DNA from: Marsupella aquatica | Taxonomy: Eukaryota > Marchantiophyta | DNA: 64,000 nt | Direction: 5' to 3' | Assembly (NCBI GenBank): GCA_973895155.1 | Contig: OZ316891.1 | Coordinates: 23,436,001 to 23,500,000 of the forward strand | Shown: in pieces, positions 1-11,396 of the stretch | Position numbering within the stretch: position 1 is the stretch's first letter | Layout of the letters: each line of letters opens with the position of its first letter | Notes under the pieces: model-generated | Told to the model about the DNA's origin: nothing | The model's input: only the letters and a program-made list of their open reading frames with translations | Databases searched by the model: none | Position numbers and translations under genes: made by a program

Positions 1-671
1 TCTACTCAACTCCTGCCTCTCCGGACAATGAGTATGGCTCCCCCTCACTACTCTGAACACGCTTTCAAACTCCTCAGGCTCCACTCTATCCCTCCTTGCT
101 AACTTCACACTGAGTCCCCCTAACTACTTCGGGGCTATCCCCCTAAATACTGAAAAATCACACCAAAGCACCCCTCACAGGGTCACAACGGTGGCGGCTA
201 CCCTAGCGGCGCCGCTAAAACCTTGCACTAAGAGAAATCCTTAAACTGAAGAGGAGCATGCGGCACACACATGCTGCTAAAACCCTAAACCCAAAACAAG
301 GGGGCCGACGGTGCCTTCGACGGCGCCCCAACAGTACACGTGAACCCTGAAAGTGAGAGGCACCCCAAAATGGCCGAAACTAGGTGCCCTTCCAAGTGCA
401 CACCTGAGCTCACCCCTGGATAGCTCTTCTTTTCCTGCTTCCGAATCACTAAGTCGCTCCCTCAACGGACTTCAGACGCCTGAGTTATGGCCGTTTCCGT
501 ACCGCAAAAACATAAGTTCTCCAGGCCATAACTTGCTCATCCTGGCTCCGTTTGAGGAGCGCCGCCTCTTGTTGGAATCAGCTCCGCGAGCTCATCCCAA
601 CAAGCCCATGAGTGACCCCCCACTAAAATGTTGGAAATCTGGAGGCCGTACACCCACGTCCGTACGCCTAT
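1..671 (-). mobile_element. LTR-like 3' region of the 672-2528 element
   Basis: No supported gene. The stretch lies on the 3' side of the minus-strand ORF at 672-2528. Around 100-155 the minus strand reads a GTATTTAG box followed by G/C-rich runs. The same order recurs near 40830-40880, 18505-18545 and, on the other strand, 10730-10780, each time at or near the 3' side of a coiled-coil ORF or in related LTR-like DNA. I therefore read it as part of an LTR or shared terminal region. Its outer end is outside the window, so no boundary or target duplication can be checked. Confidence 0.45.
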
Positions 672-2528
672 CTAATCCTCCTCTTCTTCTTCGCTCTCGG
701 TGCCCGGACTTGTGCCCCGTGAGTGGTCCTCCTCCTCATCACTCACGGGAGTGAGTGCCACCGTACTTTTCTTCTTCTTCGACGGAGTACTCTTAGTGCT
801 GCTGCTCCCGCGCTTCCTCAAAGCAGCCAAGGCCTGCCACGCCTTGATGTACCCCTCACCAATTGTGTCCTTCCAGAGGGTAGCCTCTTCTCCGGACCGC
901 AACTCCAACGGTAGAACTTGCCCCGTGGCCATGGGAGTCCCGGGGGTGACAGACCTGGGTGGCATCCCCGTACTGACCTGAGCCTCCCGTAACGATTTCC
1001 GTACCTCCCGGAGCTTCTTCTCCAAGCTCTTACTCTTCTCCTGACTCTTCTTGGCTCCATCCAACAAGGGTCCATACTTCCCACTAACCTCCTTCACCAC
1101 CATCTCGATAGCTTGGGAGATCACATCCGGGGAAAGTGTGGAGCCAGGTGTGCCGGGACTCTTCCGTTTCCCTAGACTCAGGGCCTCACTTCTCTTCGCT
1201 CGTGTCTCAAAGGCTGCCACCTGACTCCGTAGTGCTCCCACCTGGTTCCTCCACTCCATCACTTCTCCAGAATTTTGCTTCTCTTTGGCCAATGCTTGCC
1301 TCAACGCTCCTACTTCTTCTGCTTCCTTGGCCTTGGTGGACAAAGCTCCCTTCAAGTTGGTGATCTCTACGTGAGCTGCATTGATGTGCCTGACCTTCTC
1401 ATGAATGGTCTGCTCCTTGGTCTTGATCACCTCCTTCAGTGACAGGATGCTCTGCTCTAACATCTCTACTTTGACTGTGGCGTGCTTGAGAGACTCCCTC
1501 AATGCGTGGACTAGCTTGAGTCCCTCGTGGACTCCCTCTCTGAAATCCCGTAGCTCTGCCAAGTAAACATCCGGAATGTTGTATTCCAGAGGCTGTTTCG
1601 GATCTCCCACGAGTGATTCAAGCCACTCCAATGTGCAATCATCCTCCTGGTTCTCTTCTTCTCTATTATCCTCCCCACCAGCAGACAATGATTCCTCCGT
1701 GAGCTTCCCTAAAACGGTAGTGGCAATACTCCGGATCTCCGTGGTGAGAGATGATCCCGTGTCTTCATGCCCCGGAGAACCAATCAACCCTTCTGCCCTG
1801 GCCAATACAAATGACCCCATCAAATGTACAGCCCCACCTGGTTTCACACTCCCGGGCTCAGCGGCCAATAGCTTCTTCAATCCGTAGCACCACCATCCGT
1901 ACACATGGGCTGGGTAGTTCTTGATGTCCATAGCTACCACGAAATGCTCCTCATTCAGCACTCCGGATTGCACGTTGCCAAGAACCCGTTGATGCACCTT
2001 GGCCAGGAAGCCCTTATACTCAACATCCTTGACAGCAGAAAGAGGGATGGCGGTGGTGGAGGTAGGATTGGTCACCCAAGTGGCCACCATTTTCAACGTG
2101 AGTTCTCCCCTGATATTCCGAGGTGTGAATGAGAATTTCTGATTCTCAAGAAACAATAGCTTAGCCAACTCCACATGGGGCACTACACGTTTGAGACATT
2201 CAAAGTAGATTCCCTCCGTTCGGAACTCCATCCCGGCCTCAATGTCCCAGCTCTTCCCTGAAGGGATGGTAATCTCCACCTTCATGAATTCTGTAAGCCC
2301 GGTGGCTTGGAAAATGTTCCGACAATCCTCCATCACCTTGGTGGAGGTCTTGGGATAAATTCGACGAAAAATCTTCCTACCCACCGGTGAGGAACCCGCT
2401 GCCAATCCCGTGCTCATCATAACTTCTCTCTCTTCCCTTTCCCGTGTAATCCGAGTCTCCACGTAGTCACGGTAAGCAGCCTTGTATCTCCGAATGCGTG
2501 ACGCACTAAACTCTGGTTGATCTAGCAT
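672..2528 (-). CDS. Coiled-coil retroelement-type protein, 618 aa
   Basis: An open frame of 618 residues with an ATG start (MLDQPEFSAS). Residues about 60-250 look globular (aromatic-rich, WW at about 213). Residues about 320-520 are heptad-like and rich in K, E and L, so probably coiled coil. The C-terminal 60 residues carry a basic cluster (KKKK) that could act as a nuclear signal, followed by an acidic tail. I do not recognise a named family. The layout of globular part, linker, long coiled coil and short charged tail resembles the ORFs at 8099-10414, 41093-43717 and 57282-59165. By context it would be an accessory (gag- or env-like) ORF of a large LTR element. It has no internal stop, so it could still be expressed. 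No TATA box was obvious upstream. Confidence 0.6.
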   Translation of the reverse strand: MLDQPEFSASRIRRYKAAYRDYVETRITREREEREVMMSTGLAAGSSPVGRKIFRRIYPKTSTKVMEDCRNIFQATGLTEFMKVEITIPSGKSWDIEAGMEFRTEGIYFECLKRVVPHVELAKLLFLENQKFSFTPRNIRGELTLKMVATWVTNPTSTTAIPLSAVKDVEYKGFLAKVHQRVLGNVQSGVLNEEHFVVAMDIKNYPAHVYGWWCYGLKKLLAAEPGSVKPGGAVHLMGSFVLARAEGLIGSPGHEDTGSSLTTEIRSIATTVLGKLTEESLSAGGEDNREEENQEDDCTLEWLESLVGDPKQPLEYNIPDVYLAELRDFREGVHEGLKLVHALRESLKHATVKVEMLEQSILSLKEVIKTKEQTIHEKVRHINAAHVEITNLKGALSTKAKEAEEVGALRQALAKEKQNSGEVMEWRNQVGALRSQVAAFETRAKRSEALSLGKRKSPGTPGSTLSPDVISQAIEMVVKEVSGKYGPLLDGAKKSQEKSKSLEKKLREVRKSLREAQVSTGMPPRSVTPGTPMATGQVLPLELRSGEEATLWKDTIGEGYIKAWQALAALRKRGSSSTKSTPSKKKKSTVALTPVSDEEEDHSRGTSPGTESEEEEED

Positions 2529-2950
2529 CCATGCATCCCGAAATCAATTTCTCAATCACCAATCCCGTCACCCGTGGCAATGTCAATTCCCTGGCCCGAA
2601 ACAGCCCCCGTAGCCCGATCACTTAAATTCTCTCAATTTCCCGTCACTACTCCGTGCGGCCGCCACTAATGCCTGGAAGAATGACGCCAGCAAGCCCCAC
2701 TAATCCACCATGAAAGAGAGAGCTTCAAAAATAATTAGAATCTGGAGAGAGCTTCCGGCAAGAGAGAGAAGAACCCCGTTTTTGCTTTCGGCAATGAGAG
2801 GGTCGTGCAAAAGGAAGAGGGAAAGAAAAAGGAAGGAAAAAAAAATAGAACCGAAAAAACTCTTGGCGCCTTCGCCATGCGCCCCGGCCCATTTCTCGGG
2901 CCTTACCCTTGCGTCCTCCTGCGCGCGGCCCTATGCAGGGCGCGCGGCCA
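2529..2950. other. Spacer upstream of the 672-2528 ORF
   Basis: No gene seen. The stretch moves from mixed sequence into a purine-rich block (2800-2860) and then GC-rich DNA leading into tandem repeats. It should hold the 5' leader of the minus-strand ORF, but no promoter element is convincing. Confidence 0.3.
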
Positions 2951-3140
2951 TTCCTCCCGGCTCGTGGGAGGCCCTTCAACTCCCCCCCGCTCGCGTGATC
3001 CTCCCAGCTCGCGGGAGGCCCTTTAACTCCCCCCCGCTCGCGTGATCCTCCCAGCTCGCGGGAGGCCCTTTAACTCCCCCCCGCTCGCGTGATCCTCCCA
3101 GCTCGCGGGAGGCCCTTTAACTCCCCCCCCCCCGCTCGCT
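2951..3140. repeat. GC-rich 47-bp tandem repeat, 3 full copies
   Basis: Three near-identical 47-bp units start at 2971, 3018 and 3065, with partial copies on both sides (from 2951 and after 3112). Each unit contains GATCCTCCCAGCTCGCGGGAG, whose CTCCC..GGGAG arms can form a hairpin. The last copy is extended by a poly-C run. Confidence 0.9.
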
Positions 3141-3150
3141 TGCGCTCCTT

Positions 3151-3278
3151 CAGCTCGCGGAGCCTCATTAATTGCCCGGGCACGCAGCCCTATGGGCTCG
3201 CGAGGCAGCCCCTTCAGCTCGCGGAGCCCCATTAATCGCCCGGGCACGCAGCCCTATGGGCTCGCGAGGCAGCCCCTC
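3151..3278. repeat. 64-bp tandem duplication
   Basis: Two 64-bp units, 3151-3214 and 3215-3278, differ at only a few positions. Each starts CAGCTCGCGGAGCC and contains GCCCTATGGGCTCGCGAGGC. They share the word CAGCTCGCGG with the neighbouring 47-bp array, so the two arrays may have a common origin. Confidence 0.88.
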
Positions 3279-4964
3279 TTTCTCTCGGACGGCCACTAAT
3301 GGGACTCGCCCTCCTGAGGAGGGATTTATTTAAAAAAAAACCCCCCCCTCTCCTGACTTTGCAATGGGGGTCTCAACAATAGCTCTTGAAGCAAAATGGT
3401 AAGTCCTATGGGGCTGGTCCTGGCTAGTTTCAAGGTCCCAAAATATTTGCCCACTTAGGTCGCCGCAAATCTTAGAACTATTATGAGAGAAAGAATATAA
3501 AGTCACCTGGGGCATCATCAACCTATAATGACGGAATTAACTAAAAATTAAAAAATGGCTTATTTACATTGACTATTAACAAGGTATCGGCCTTTGCAAC
3601 CAGTTATGTGTGACTTCCCGTGACGGGGTACCCGTCACATGCTCGAATCTCTTACTTGGGACAATGTGCTTCTGCATTCTCTGTACTGATTGGGCCCAGT
3701 GAAATGCATCAGACCTCTCTCTATGGGAATTTACCTTTCCATCCCAAAATTCATTGCGGATCGCATTCCACCCAGCAGCAACATTATCAGCCATAAATCC
3801 ACAAAATTGCACATTCTTCAGCCCATGTTCTTCACATACCCTCCTCATGACCTTCCATGCAGTTTGCAATGACTTGCTGTCTTCTGAAACTAGCTCACAG
3901 ACAAAGATTATGCATAAGCCTCGATAGAAATGGTCATATACGTGTGCAAACATAGTGCACCATCTATTGTCAAGTATGCGGTGCATGACATCAGACATCA
4001 CCCAAGAATGCTCAAGATCCCCTCCTGGCTGCATTCTTCGAACAAGGTCCACTCCTGACCTGGGACCTTCTGTACTCATTTTAAAAATGTGCGGCCGCTC
4101 ATTTGTTCCCACGTTTTGGGCTGGGAACAAAACACTTTGGATAAAAGGAAATGCAGTCTGCTTCCGCATCTCTAGTATCATGCTTACATCAGACAACACA
4201 TGAGAGTATCTCTTGATGCTCCTGATCATCGAGCGGAAAACAGATTCGTCGCCCAGAATGGCCAACATTTCATCAAGGTCGTTTGCCTCCTCAATGGTGA
4301 CCATCTCAGCCACTGGGTCCTCAAAAATATCTTTAAGTTTTTGTACTGCTTCGACCTTGATCACAGACGGCCGTGCAGTAGGACTCCTCTTCAGTTCCTC
4401 CTCCATGAGATTACGCACAAGTGATCGTTGATCTTTGTTGTGCGTGAACATTGCGGGATGGGTGTGATTTCCAACATGCATGGCAACACGAGACTTGTGA
4501 CAGTAATTAAGGTCATCCTTGGTTGGAGTGATGTAGTACATCTCACTTGGGCATCCAGCTATACACCTAGGAGGCCTCCTGCAGAAGCTACAAATTACAC
4601 TTGATGGGGGAATGTCGCATCCAACAGGGAAAGGCAGCTCATTTGTGCCTGCTCGATCTCGGGTCCACTTTGCAGAATTGTGCTCTTTACGCTCTTCAAA
4701 ATTCTCCAATCCCTATGCATACAACGCAGAGAACCCAAACACTTCACAGTTTGGATCTTGTAAGAGTGACTGTTGTTGTTTAGCTTTGGGCCGATATTTG
4801 CTCCTGTCTCAATCAACCTCCTCCACATGTAACAATCATTCTTTCGCTCCATGCCCAAAAAGAAACACCCCTTCGAGTATGGACCTGTAAAAGGTGGCAA
4901 CTCAAAAACATGGTCTCCATCATACACTTCTGGTAATCGTTGAACTCTCTCCGGCAATTTTGTG

Positions 4965-5291
4965 GGTATGGCATGCATGACAGTAAACAGGAAACAGGTT
5001 TACTAGTACCAGCAAAAATTTTCCTGTTACCAGTAAAACGTTACTCTTACCAGGAAAAATAACCATGTCAAATTTTTTTCTAAAAAGTCAATTTCCCCAA
5101 AAAATTAAATTACAACATTTTTTGGCTAGCTTTGGGCGCTAGCATTACAAGCGCCGGGCGCTAGCAAAAAAAATAAAAAATTCAAAAAAAAATTCAAAAA
5201 AAAAATTCAAAAAAAAATTACCACTCATTTTCCTGTTACCAGTTTCTGTTTGCTGTTACTTTTTGCTGTTACTGTTTGCTGTAAATACCCC
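4965..5291. mobile_element. Mutator-like MITE, copy A (327 bp)
   Basis: The ends are GGTATGG...AAATACCCC, so the terminal inverted repeats are short (GGTAT/ATACC). It is flanked by a direct repeat of AATTTTGTG at 4956-4964 and 5292-5300, a 9-bp target duplication. The interior has repeated CCTGTTACCAG words, a GGCTAGC...GCGCTAGC palindrome block and oligo-A tracts, with no coding capacity. A second copy is at 35507-35795. A 9-10 bp duplication fits the Mutator superfamily. It sits inside a MULE-like transposase gene. Confidence 0.88.
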
Positions 5292-5399
5292 AATTTTGTG
5301 CTCAAAATCTTACGAGCAGCTTGTACACATCGAGAGGTCCCTTTCCCGTGTAGCATGGCATGAACAACACTGACAAGGAACTCATCCTTCCATACTGAA

Positions 5400-6034
5400 T
5401 TGCCTTCTCGAAGACCCTCTCTGAGAAGGAATGCCTTTGATCGAGGTGTCTCCTTTGGTGGAGTATAAGCAGCTCCTCGATCCTCCCAAAATTGGGATGA
5501 TGTAGACTCGGGTGTATTCATCCGAGAAGGTTCACCATCTTGAAGACCCCCTCTGAGATTGAATGCACTTGATCGAGATTTCTCTTTCACTGGTGTATCA
5601 CCATCTCCAAGATCCTCCCACATTTGGAATGAATTGGACCCAGCTGTACTTGTCCGAGGAGGTTCACCATCTCAAAGACCCCCTCTGACATTAAATGCAC
5701 TTGATCGAGGTTTCTCTTTCACTGGTGTATCACCATCTCCAAGATCCTCCCACATTTGGAATGAATTGGACCCAGGTGTACTTGTCCAAGGAGGTTCACC
5801 ATCTCGAAGACCCCCTCTGAGATTGAATGCACTTGATCGACGTTTCTCCTTCACTGGTGTATCCACATCTCCAACATCTTCCCACATATGGAATGAATTT
5901 GACCGAGGTGTACTCAATCGAGAAGGTTCACCATGTCGAAGACCCCCTCTGAGATTGATTGCGCTGGGTCGAGGTGTCTCCTTCACTGGCTCATCTGCCT
6001 CTCCAACATCCTGCCACACTGGCGACGAATTTGA
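5400..6034 (-). repeat. 132-bp in-frame tandem repeats, 5 units
   Basis: Five units of 132 bp (44 residues) inside the transposase reading frame. The recurring core is MWEDLGDGDTPVKEK, then RSSAFNLRGGL, then DGEP. The two middle units are almost identical, while the outer ones have diverged, as expected for unequal crossing over. The third unit carries the TGA at 5671-5673. Function unknown; the repeats are hydrophilic and could be a flexible spacer or a docking array. Confidence 0.88.
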
Positions 6035-6484
6035 GTGGGGTCTACCAACTCGGTGAATGTCCTCCCAAAATTGGGACGATTTCTGACACGGTGTATTGTT
6101 CCATAATTCACCCGGTTCATCAATCTGTGGGGAGTGCGCAAAATCTCCAAGACCCTCACTAACATTGCATGAACTTGCTTTCTTTTTGCAGATAGTATAG
6201 GACACGCCACATTTTAGATACCACTCTCGCTCATCTCCGTCGCCTTTGGATTCAGCAGAAGTGGACAGCCCATCTTCTCTCTCCTCGTAAATCATGAAAT
6301 CCCCTACCTTCAAACCAAATCGGCTTGCTACTTCATGCTCCTTAGTGACTCGAACACTGTCTCCCTCAATCTGACGAAAAACAACAACATCCCCGGTTAC
6401 TGATCGGATTATCACAAGAGAAGCCATGTGTCCCAAATCCACACTGGGAATGTTAGTCCCCAGGCCTTCGGCTTTATACATCAA

Positions 6485-6900
6485 ACGTTAAAGTCTTGGT
6501 ACCACTTTATGCCAATAATACCACACTTTCAGGCTTAGAACTTGGGCGGTACATCAGACGTTAAAGTACCCGTACTTTACGCCAAGAATACCGTTCCAGA
6601 CAACGTGCGTACCATATAACGATCATAGAATCTGGAGCGTACATATAACAATTGTACCACAAAGAAGGTACCTATTTGCTAGCGGCCGCCAAGAAGGTAC
6701 AGATTCTGCACATGTATAAGGTACATATTTGCCAGCAGCCGCCAAGAAGGTACATGCAAACTCTAGGGATGTAGTATATTCTCCAAGATTCCATCCGGCC
6801 TTGCCTAAAACATTTCTTCTTCTTCCGTCGTGTGGCTTATAATCCCCTTTGCAAATATGCCTGACTTGAAGGATGAATAAATAGCCTTCTGACTTCCTAC
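6485..6900. other. 5' flank of the MULE-like gene with short repeats
   Basis: No gene. Between about 6660 and 6755 the word AAGAAGGTAC recurs three times next to GCCAGC/GCTAGCGGCCGCC segments. GGTAC and its complement are also frequent from 6495 to 6660. This could be the subterminal region of the MULE, but I could not pair it with a matching inverted end near 3300-3570. Confidence 0.35.
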
Positions 6901-7540
6901 TCGGCGAGGGTGTCTGACATGCGATCGCGCTATCTGGCGAGCCTCTTTGTGGTGGATTAGGGACTTCCTTGGTTGCTGAGTGTCATTTACTTTTCATCCC
7001 GAGTCATTCTTGGCGGGGGTCTCCAAGATTCTAAGATGGATTCTCATAGACTTTTACCTAGAATCCTACTCGGCGAGGGTGTCTGACATGCGGTCGCGCT
7101 ATCTGGCGAGCCTCGTTGTGGTGGATTAGGGACTTCCTTGGTCGTTGAGTGTCATTTACTTTTCATCCCAAGTCATTCTCGGCGGGGGTCTCCAAGATTC
7201 TGAGATGGATTCTCATAGACTTTTATCTAGAATCCTACTCGGCGAGGGTCTCTGACATGCGGTCGCGCTATCTGGCGAGCCTCTCTGTGGTGGATTAGGG
7301 ACTTCCTTGGTCGCTGAGTGTCATTTACTTTTCATCCCAAGTCATTCTTGGCGGGGGTCTCCGAGATTCTAAGATGGATTCTCATAGACTTTTATCTAGA
7401 ATCCTACTCGGTGAGGGTCTCTGACATGCGGTCGCGCTATCTGGCGAGCCTCTCTGTGGTGGATTAGGGACTTCCTCGGTCGCTGAGTGTCATTTACTTT
7501 TACCTAGAATCCTACTCGGCGAGGGTCTTTGACATTTAGT
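6901..7540. repeat. 169-bp tandem repeat array
   Basis: The word TCGGCGAGGG (or TCGGTGAGGG) starts units at 6901, 7070, 7239 and 7408, an exact period of 169 bp. A shortened unit starts at 7516. Units are more than 90% alike by eye and each contains GCGATCGCGC or GCGGTCGCGC and the dispersed CTCGGCGAG motif. A period near 170 bp is in the size range of plant satellites. Confidence 0.92.
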
Positions 7541-8098
7541 TTCCTATGACATGGGTAACGTGTCACTTAATGGAACCCAGGTCGTAGATTAGGCCTTATA
7601 CGGGCATTAGGACCGTAGCCATAGCATAGAATAGCACGTGTAGCCGTCTATTGCCATTATGAATAGATTAGGAGTAGGTTAAAATGACCGAATAATTACG
7701 AGTTCAGGAAGAGGATTATTACGCACGACCGAGGTACGGTGGTGGCAGCGGAGTAAAAATCAGTTAGAAGAATCACGCTTGGACCAAGGCGCCGACTTTA
7801 GCTTGTTATCAATGACCAAAACGGCCTGGCCTTCTCACGCTCGGGCTCATCCTGGCACCTCCATAAGAGAGGAGCCGATGGTGCTGTGGGCCATTTGCTC
7901 ATGTCTACCCTTTTTTGAATTCGCAGACGTTGCCACCCACTCGCCCTGCTGATCGAATCGAGTTGACCTTTACAAGGAGATTATTGAGGGAGAAGAGCGG
8001 AATGTGGTGAGATTTAGTCAGGATGAGCGAGGCCTCCACGAGAAAGAGGACCAGCCGGGTGGGAACGCGGACTCAACAAACCGGACTACGAGGTTAGT
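7541..8098. other. 5' region of the 8099-10414 element
   Basis: No ORF supported. TGACATGGGT at about 7548 resembles the left end of the element at 17142 (GACATGGGTC), and may mark the start of the retroelement whose ORF begins at 8099. Frequent TAGATTAGG words resemble those beyond the 3' ends of the other coiled-coil ORFs. Confidence 0.35.
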
Positions 8099-10414
8099 AT
8101 GACCCTCATAGCCTTGGGATTTTGGACCTTGTTTTGCGAGGTAGGTGCTAAGTTCTCCAAAACTTACTGGTACTCTTGTCCCGAGAAAGCCGCTTACGAA
8201 CAAAGATACGCAAAGCTGGTGACCAAGGTAGCACTGGTTAATTGCGAAAGGACAGCCATCACCAGGGATTCTAGCTACAACGAGTTGCGAGACTACATCA
8301 CCGAACTATATCTTAGCGAGGAAGGGCTTAGATCGGTAGCTGAGGCGATTCTTGAGGTTCCAGCGAAGTTCTTTAAGCTGAAGGGCAGCCAGCGGCTTAC
8401 TCAAGCGGAGTTCGACAAGATACCAGGGTACCTAGACCAGCAGATCGCAGCCGAAAAGCGCCAAGAAGACATCAGCAAACAATGGGAAGCGGCGCGTAAT
8501 CTTACGTTCCTCGGGTAAAGCTCCAACGCCTTCAACTGGGATATGGCTACCCCGATACCACCAGTGCCTCAGCCGATGACCACCCGCGTACCGCCGAACC
8601 GGTCCCAAGTCCATCCAGTAATCAACACAAAGTGTTCTTCGGGTTCCGAGCAAGCTAGTCTGCAACTCCAACAGCATCCTCGTAAGCGGCCAAGGACTAC
8701 GACGGCCCCCGAATCAATAACGCGGACCAACGCCGCGCCTGCACCTGCCCCGGTAAACCCCCCGACCAACCAGACCCGACGGCCCCCGGATAACCCGAAG
8801 TCCAACTTATTATAGGTAATCCGCGTCCCCGAAGTAGTCTGGATTGCAATCAAGAAACTCAAACATGCGAACTATCTAAAGGAGCATCAGTTGGAGCAGT
8901 TTGCTCACTTGCTTTGGAGGCCGTGCGCCGCCGGGCCAAAGGAGATTTGTGAGTTCATCTCCAATTTCGACACTGACGCGTCGACCACCAAGGTTTTGGG
9001 GCAGGCCTTATCACTCACGGAGCATTGGTTAACGCAAATCTTCTGCCTACCAACCGGGCCAGTGCCGGTGGAAATCCAAATTCGGGATAAGGAGTATACG
9101 CCGTGGCACTTCAAACCCGAGGGTAAGACGGACAACGGATACAAGCAGGGGGCGTGCACCAACTTAACCTGTATGGAGCGGCTTAACTTCATATGGACTA
9201 CCCTACACATGATTGAGCCACGATCCGAGATTTCCCTCTGCACGATCGTGCTGGTGGAATAGTACAAACGACAAAACTGGGCCCAATTCTTCTATCAAAG
9301 ATTCTCGGGGGAGCTGAAGCGGGCTCAGGGTGGTATGGCTATTGGGGGGAAGACTTACTTAGGAAGTCATATCGCCATTATCCTCGCCTGGTACAAGGCA
9401 CGGCGGGAGGCCAGAGGAAAGAATATGGCCACCTCAGCCCTGGCTAAAGTCACCCCCGCCCCGGAGGAGGCAACCCCGAGCATGCGGACTACCGTCCCTC
9501 GGGCAAACCCCAAGCCGGAAGCCCCGACTAATACTCCGCCACCTCCTCCTGTGGAAATTCTGCCGCCCCCTTCCGTTGAGCCTCCACTACCCGCAGTACA
9601 ACCACCCCCAATCCCTCCACCACCTGAAGATATCTTCCCCTCCCCAGCGCTGACTACAGAGGAGATCATTGCTCCACCCGAGGACCCACCGATACCCAAG
9701 AGGATGGAGGACTACCAAGTAGCCCCGGGGACCATGGCCTATGACCTGGTCCAGAAGTTTAGCCAGACTATGTCTGGGGAGCTGGCAACATACATCGGAC
9801 AACAAGTCTCGGCGTACTTTCAACCAACCTTCTTCATGTTAGAGCACCAACCATGGATCGTAAGCCGCTTGGAAGAAGAACTCATGGCGAAGGGGAATGA
9901 GATCGGGCGCCTCCAGATGCTGGTAGAGCACCTCGAGGAGGAGGCAACAACCCACCGCAAGGAGTTAGTCCACACCGTCGAACAAAGGGACGGACTAACC
10001 CATGAGTTAAGCGGAGCGCAGGCCGAACTCAAGAAGCTGGACGACACCGTGCTTCAATTACGCTCAGAATCTTTGGCTCGGGTTACCAGCCTGACCGACC
10101 TCAACAAACAATTCCTGCAGGCAGCACAGCAGGTGGCTAGTCTCTCCGTCGAACGAGATAAATTGCTAGCGCAGGACCAGATCCATCGCAACTCCATTGA
10201 CCAGCTCAATCTGGAGGTAGCACGGCTCCAGACCGAAGCCGATGAAGCTGCAAATGAGGCGGAGGAGGCGGTACGGGACAACAAGGCCTTGCAGGACCGT
10301 ATTACCCTGCTCGTCCTCCAGCAGGGAAAACCTGGGCCCACCTCTGATCAAGGCGGCTCAAGGTCTCGTCCCGACAAGGGGACCAGCCCTGGTCCAACCA
10401 CTGCACACACGTAA
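8099..10414 (+). pseudogene. Coiled-coil / plant-transposon-domain protein, three stops
   Basis: One reading frame of about 770 codons, interrupted by stops at 8516-8518, 8813-8815 and 9260-9262. It parallels the intact 874-residue ORF at 41093-43717. The shared order is an N-terminal module with FWT and a LP/VP..F...Q segment, a Pro/Ser-rich linker with a basic patch, a central module, and MIEPRSEIS matching MMEPRGEIS. GGKTYLGSHIAIILAWY then matches GGKAYFASHIEIILEWY. A proline-rich linker (9480-9680) and a long coiled coil to the stop follow. The central module resembles the 'putative plant transposon protein' type found in Athila/Tat-like Gypsy elements (family-level inference). Three nonsense codons argue for a dead copy. 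Confidence 0.72.
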
Positions 10415-11396
10415 GGGGTGGTTAGCAAAGGGTGGAAGTAGGCGCCGCGCGAGGCAGTTAAGTCAGCGGCATCTTTTGGTTAGGCGTAACGACAGCATGA
10501 CTGTCATTAGGTGCCGATTAGCGGCAGTAAGAAGAATTAGGGCCAGATCAGTTAGGATAAGCCAACATAGGATGGAGTCCATCAACGGACTAGAATTTGT
10601 CAATAGGCTTGGCCGCTGCCATCCTGGTCGGCACCTTATCGTCGACGGTCAACCAGTCAGTGCGGCGCGGCCAGTAGTCAATAGGTAGTATCCCGGAAGG
10701 CAGTATCCTCCGGCTCTCCTCCGCGATTGTAGTATTTAGGCTTCCCCTTCCGCTATGGTCAGGGGAGAAGGCTTAGTTATCTCAGCAGAAGAAAGGTGAG
10801 GCACGGGGAGTCCCGGCCTGAGCAGGGTCAGAGCGCACCAAGGAGTGAGAGCCAGAGTCAAGCTTGCTGGGCAAGTGCGAGGCAGGGCCTCGTAGAGACT
10901 GGGCATCAACTGCCGTTGGGCCTGCTGACCCCCTTTGAAGTCGAGTCAACCATGTAAACTGATGCTTCGCTGAGTAAATGTAGTCTTTTCCCCCTAATGT
11001 TTCCGCAAGTAACTGGTGTTGTGTGTATGCTTTGTCTGGGTAAAGGCGCCATTTTAAGGGACGTACCGGGTGTGAACTAATGGTAGGGATTGCCACTCAT
11101 TGTATGTCACAAGGTCCTATCGTGTCGATGGCTTGAAAGGCCCCAAGCCGGGAGTTAGTCCGAGTCACTAACTAAGGGAATATTCCAGCGGTGGAAAACA
11201 AATATACCTATGACTAGTATGAATTACGCAGGTGTTATACCAGTAAGTCTATCAACTTAGCCCGACTTAGGACTAATAGAGGTCACTACACACCTCCTTG
11301 CCCGAACCCTCACCCTTACTGGTGGTCGAGGTCGCACCATGACACTAAACTGGATTTAAGGCCCAGGTTAGTGGCGCAACATTTCCACCCTAAATT
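10415..11396 (+). mobile_element. LTR-like 3' region shared with 17.4-18.6 and 40.3-41.1 kb
   Basis: No gene. The minus strand of 11140-11220 reads CATAGGTATATTTG, a CCACCGCTGGAAT segment, then GTGACTCGGACTAACTCCCGGCTT. Matching blocks are found at 17438-17510 and 40355-40425 in the same position relative to the coiled-coil ORFs. GTAGTATTTAG at 10730 matches the TATTTAG box in the other copies. I read it as an LTR or conserved terminal region. Its outer end is uncertain (about 11390). Confidence 0.55.

Larger units (their letters stand above)
3576..6426 (-). pseudogene. Mutator-like (MULE) transposase gene, broken
   Basis: Reads on the minus strand from about 6426 (MASLVIIRS) to the stop at 3576. 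An N-terminal region of about 100 residues is followed by five degenerate 44-residue repeats. Next come a cysteine-rich segment (KCLGSLRCMHRDW), a second zinc-like part (CSFCRRPPRC ... GNHTHP) and a transposase-like core. The core ends in a DNVAAGWNAIR segment and FHWAQSVQRMQKH, which resembles the MULE D..(C)FHW signature. Breaks: a TGA at 5671-5673 where sister repeats have CGA; a 327-bp MITE at 4965-5291, whose removal with one target copy rejoins the frame (KILSTK to LPERVQ); and a frameshift near 4690-4720. The family call is mine from motif order. A different DDE superfamily is possible. Confidence 0.55.

Noticed and set aside
5559-6056. 165-residue plus-strand ORF with repeated GVSPSPRSSHIWNELD
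   Set aside because: Antisense shadow of the 132-bp coding repeats of the minus-strand transposase; the period is divisible by three, so every frame tends to stay open.
6901-7540. CRISPR-like array
   Set aside because: Head-to-tail repeats without unique spacers, in plant nuclear DNA; a tandem satellite.
9367-9699. Gly-rich minus-strand ORF
   Set aside because: Antisense of the proline-rich linker codons of the plus-strand pseudogene.
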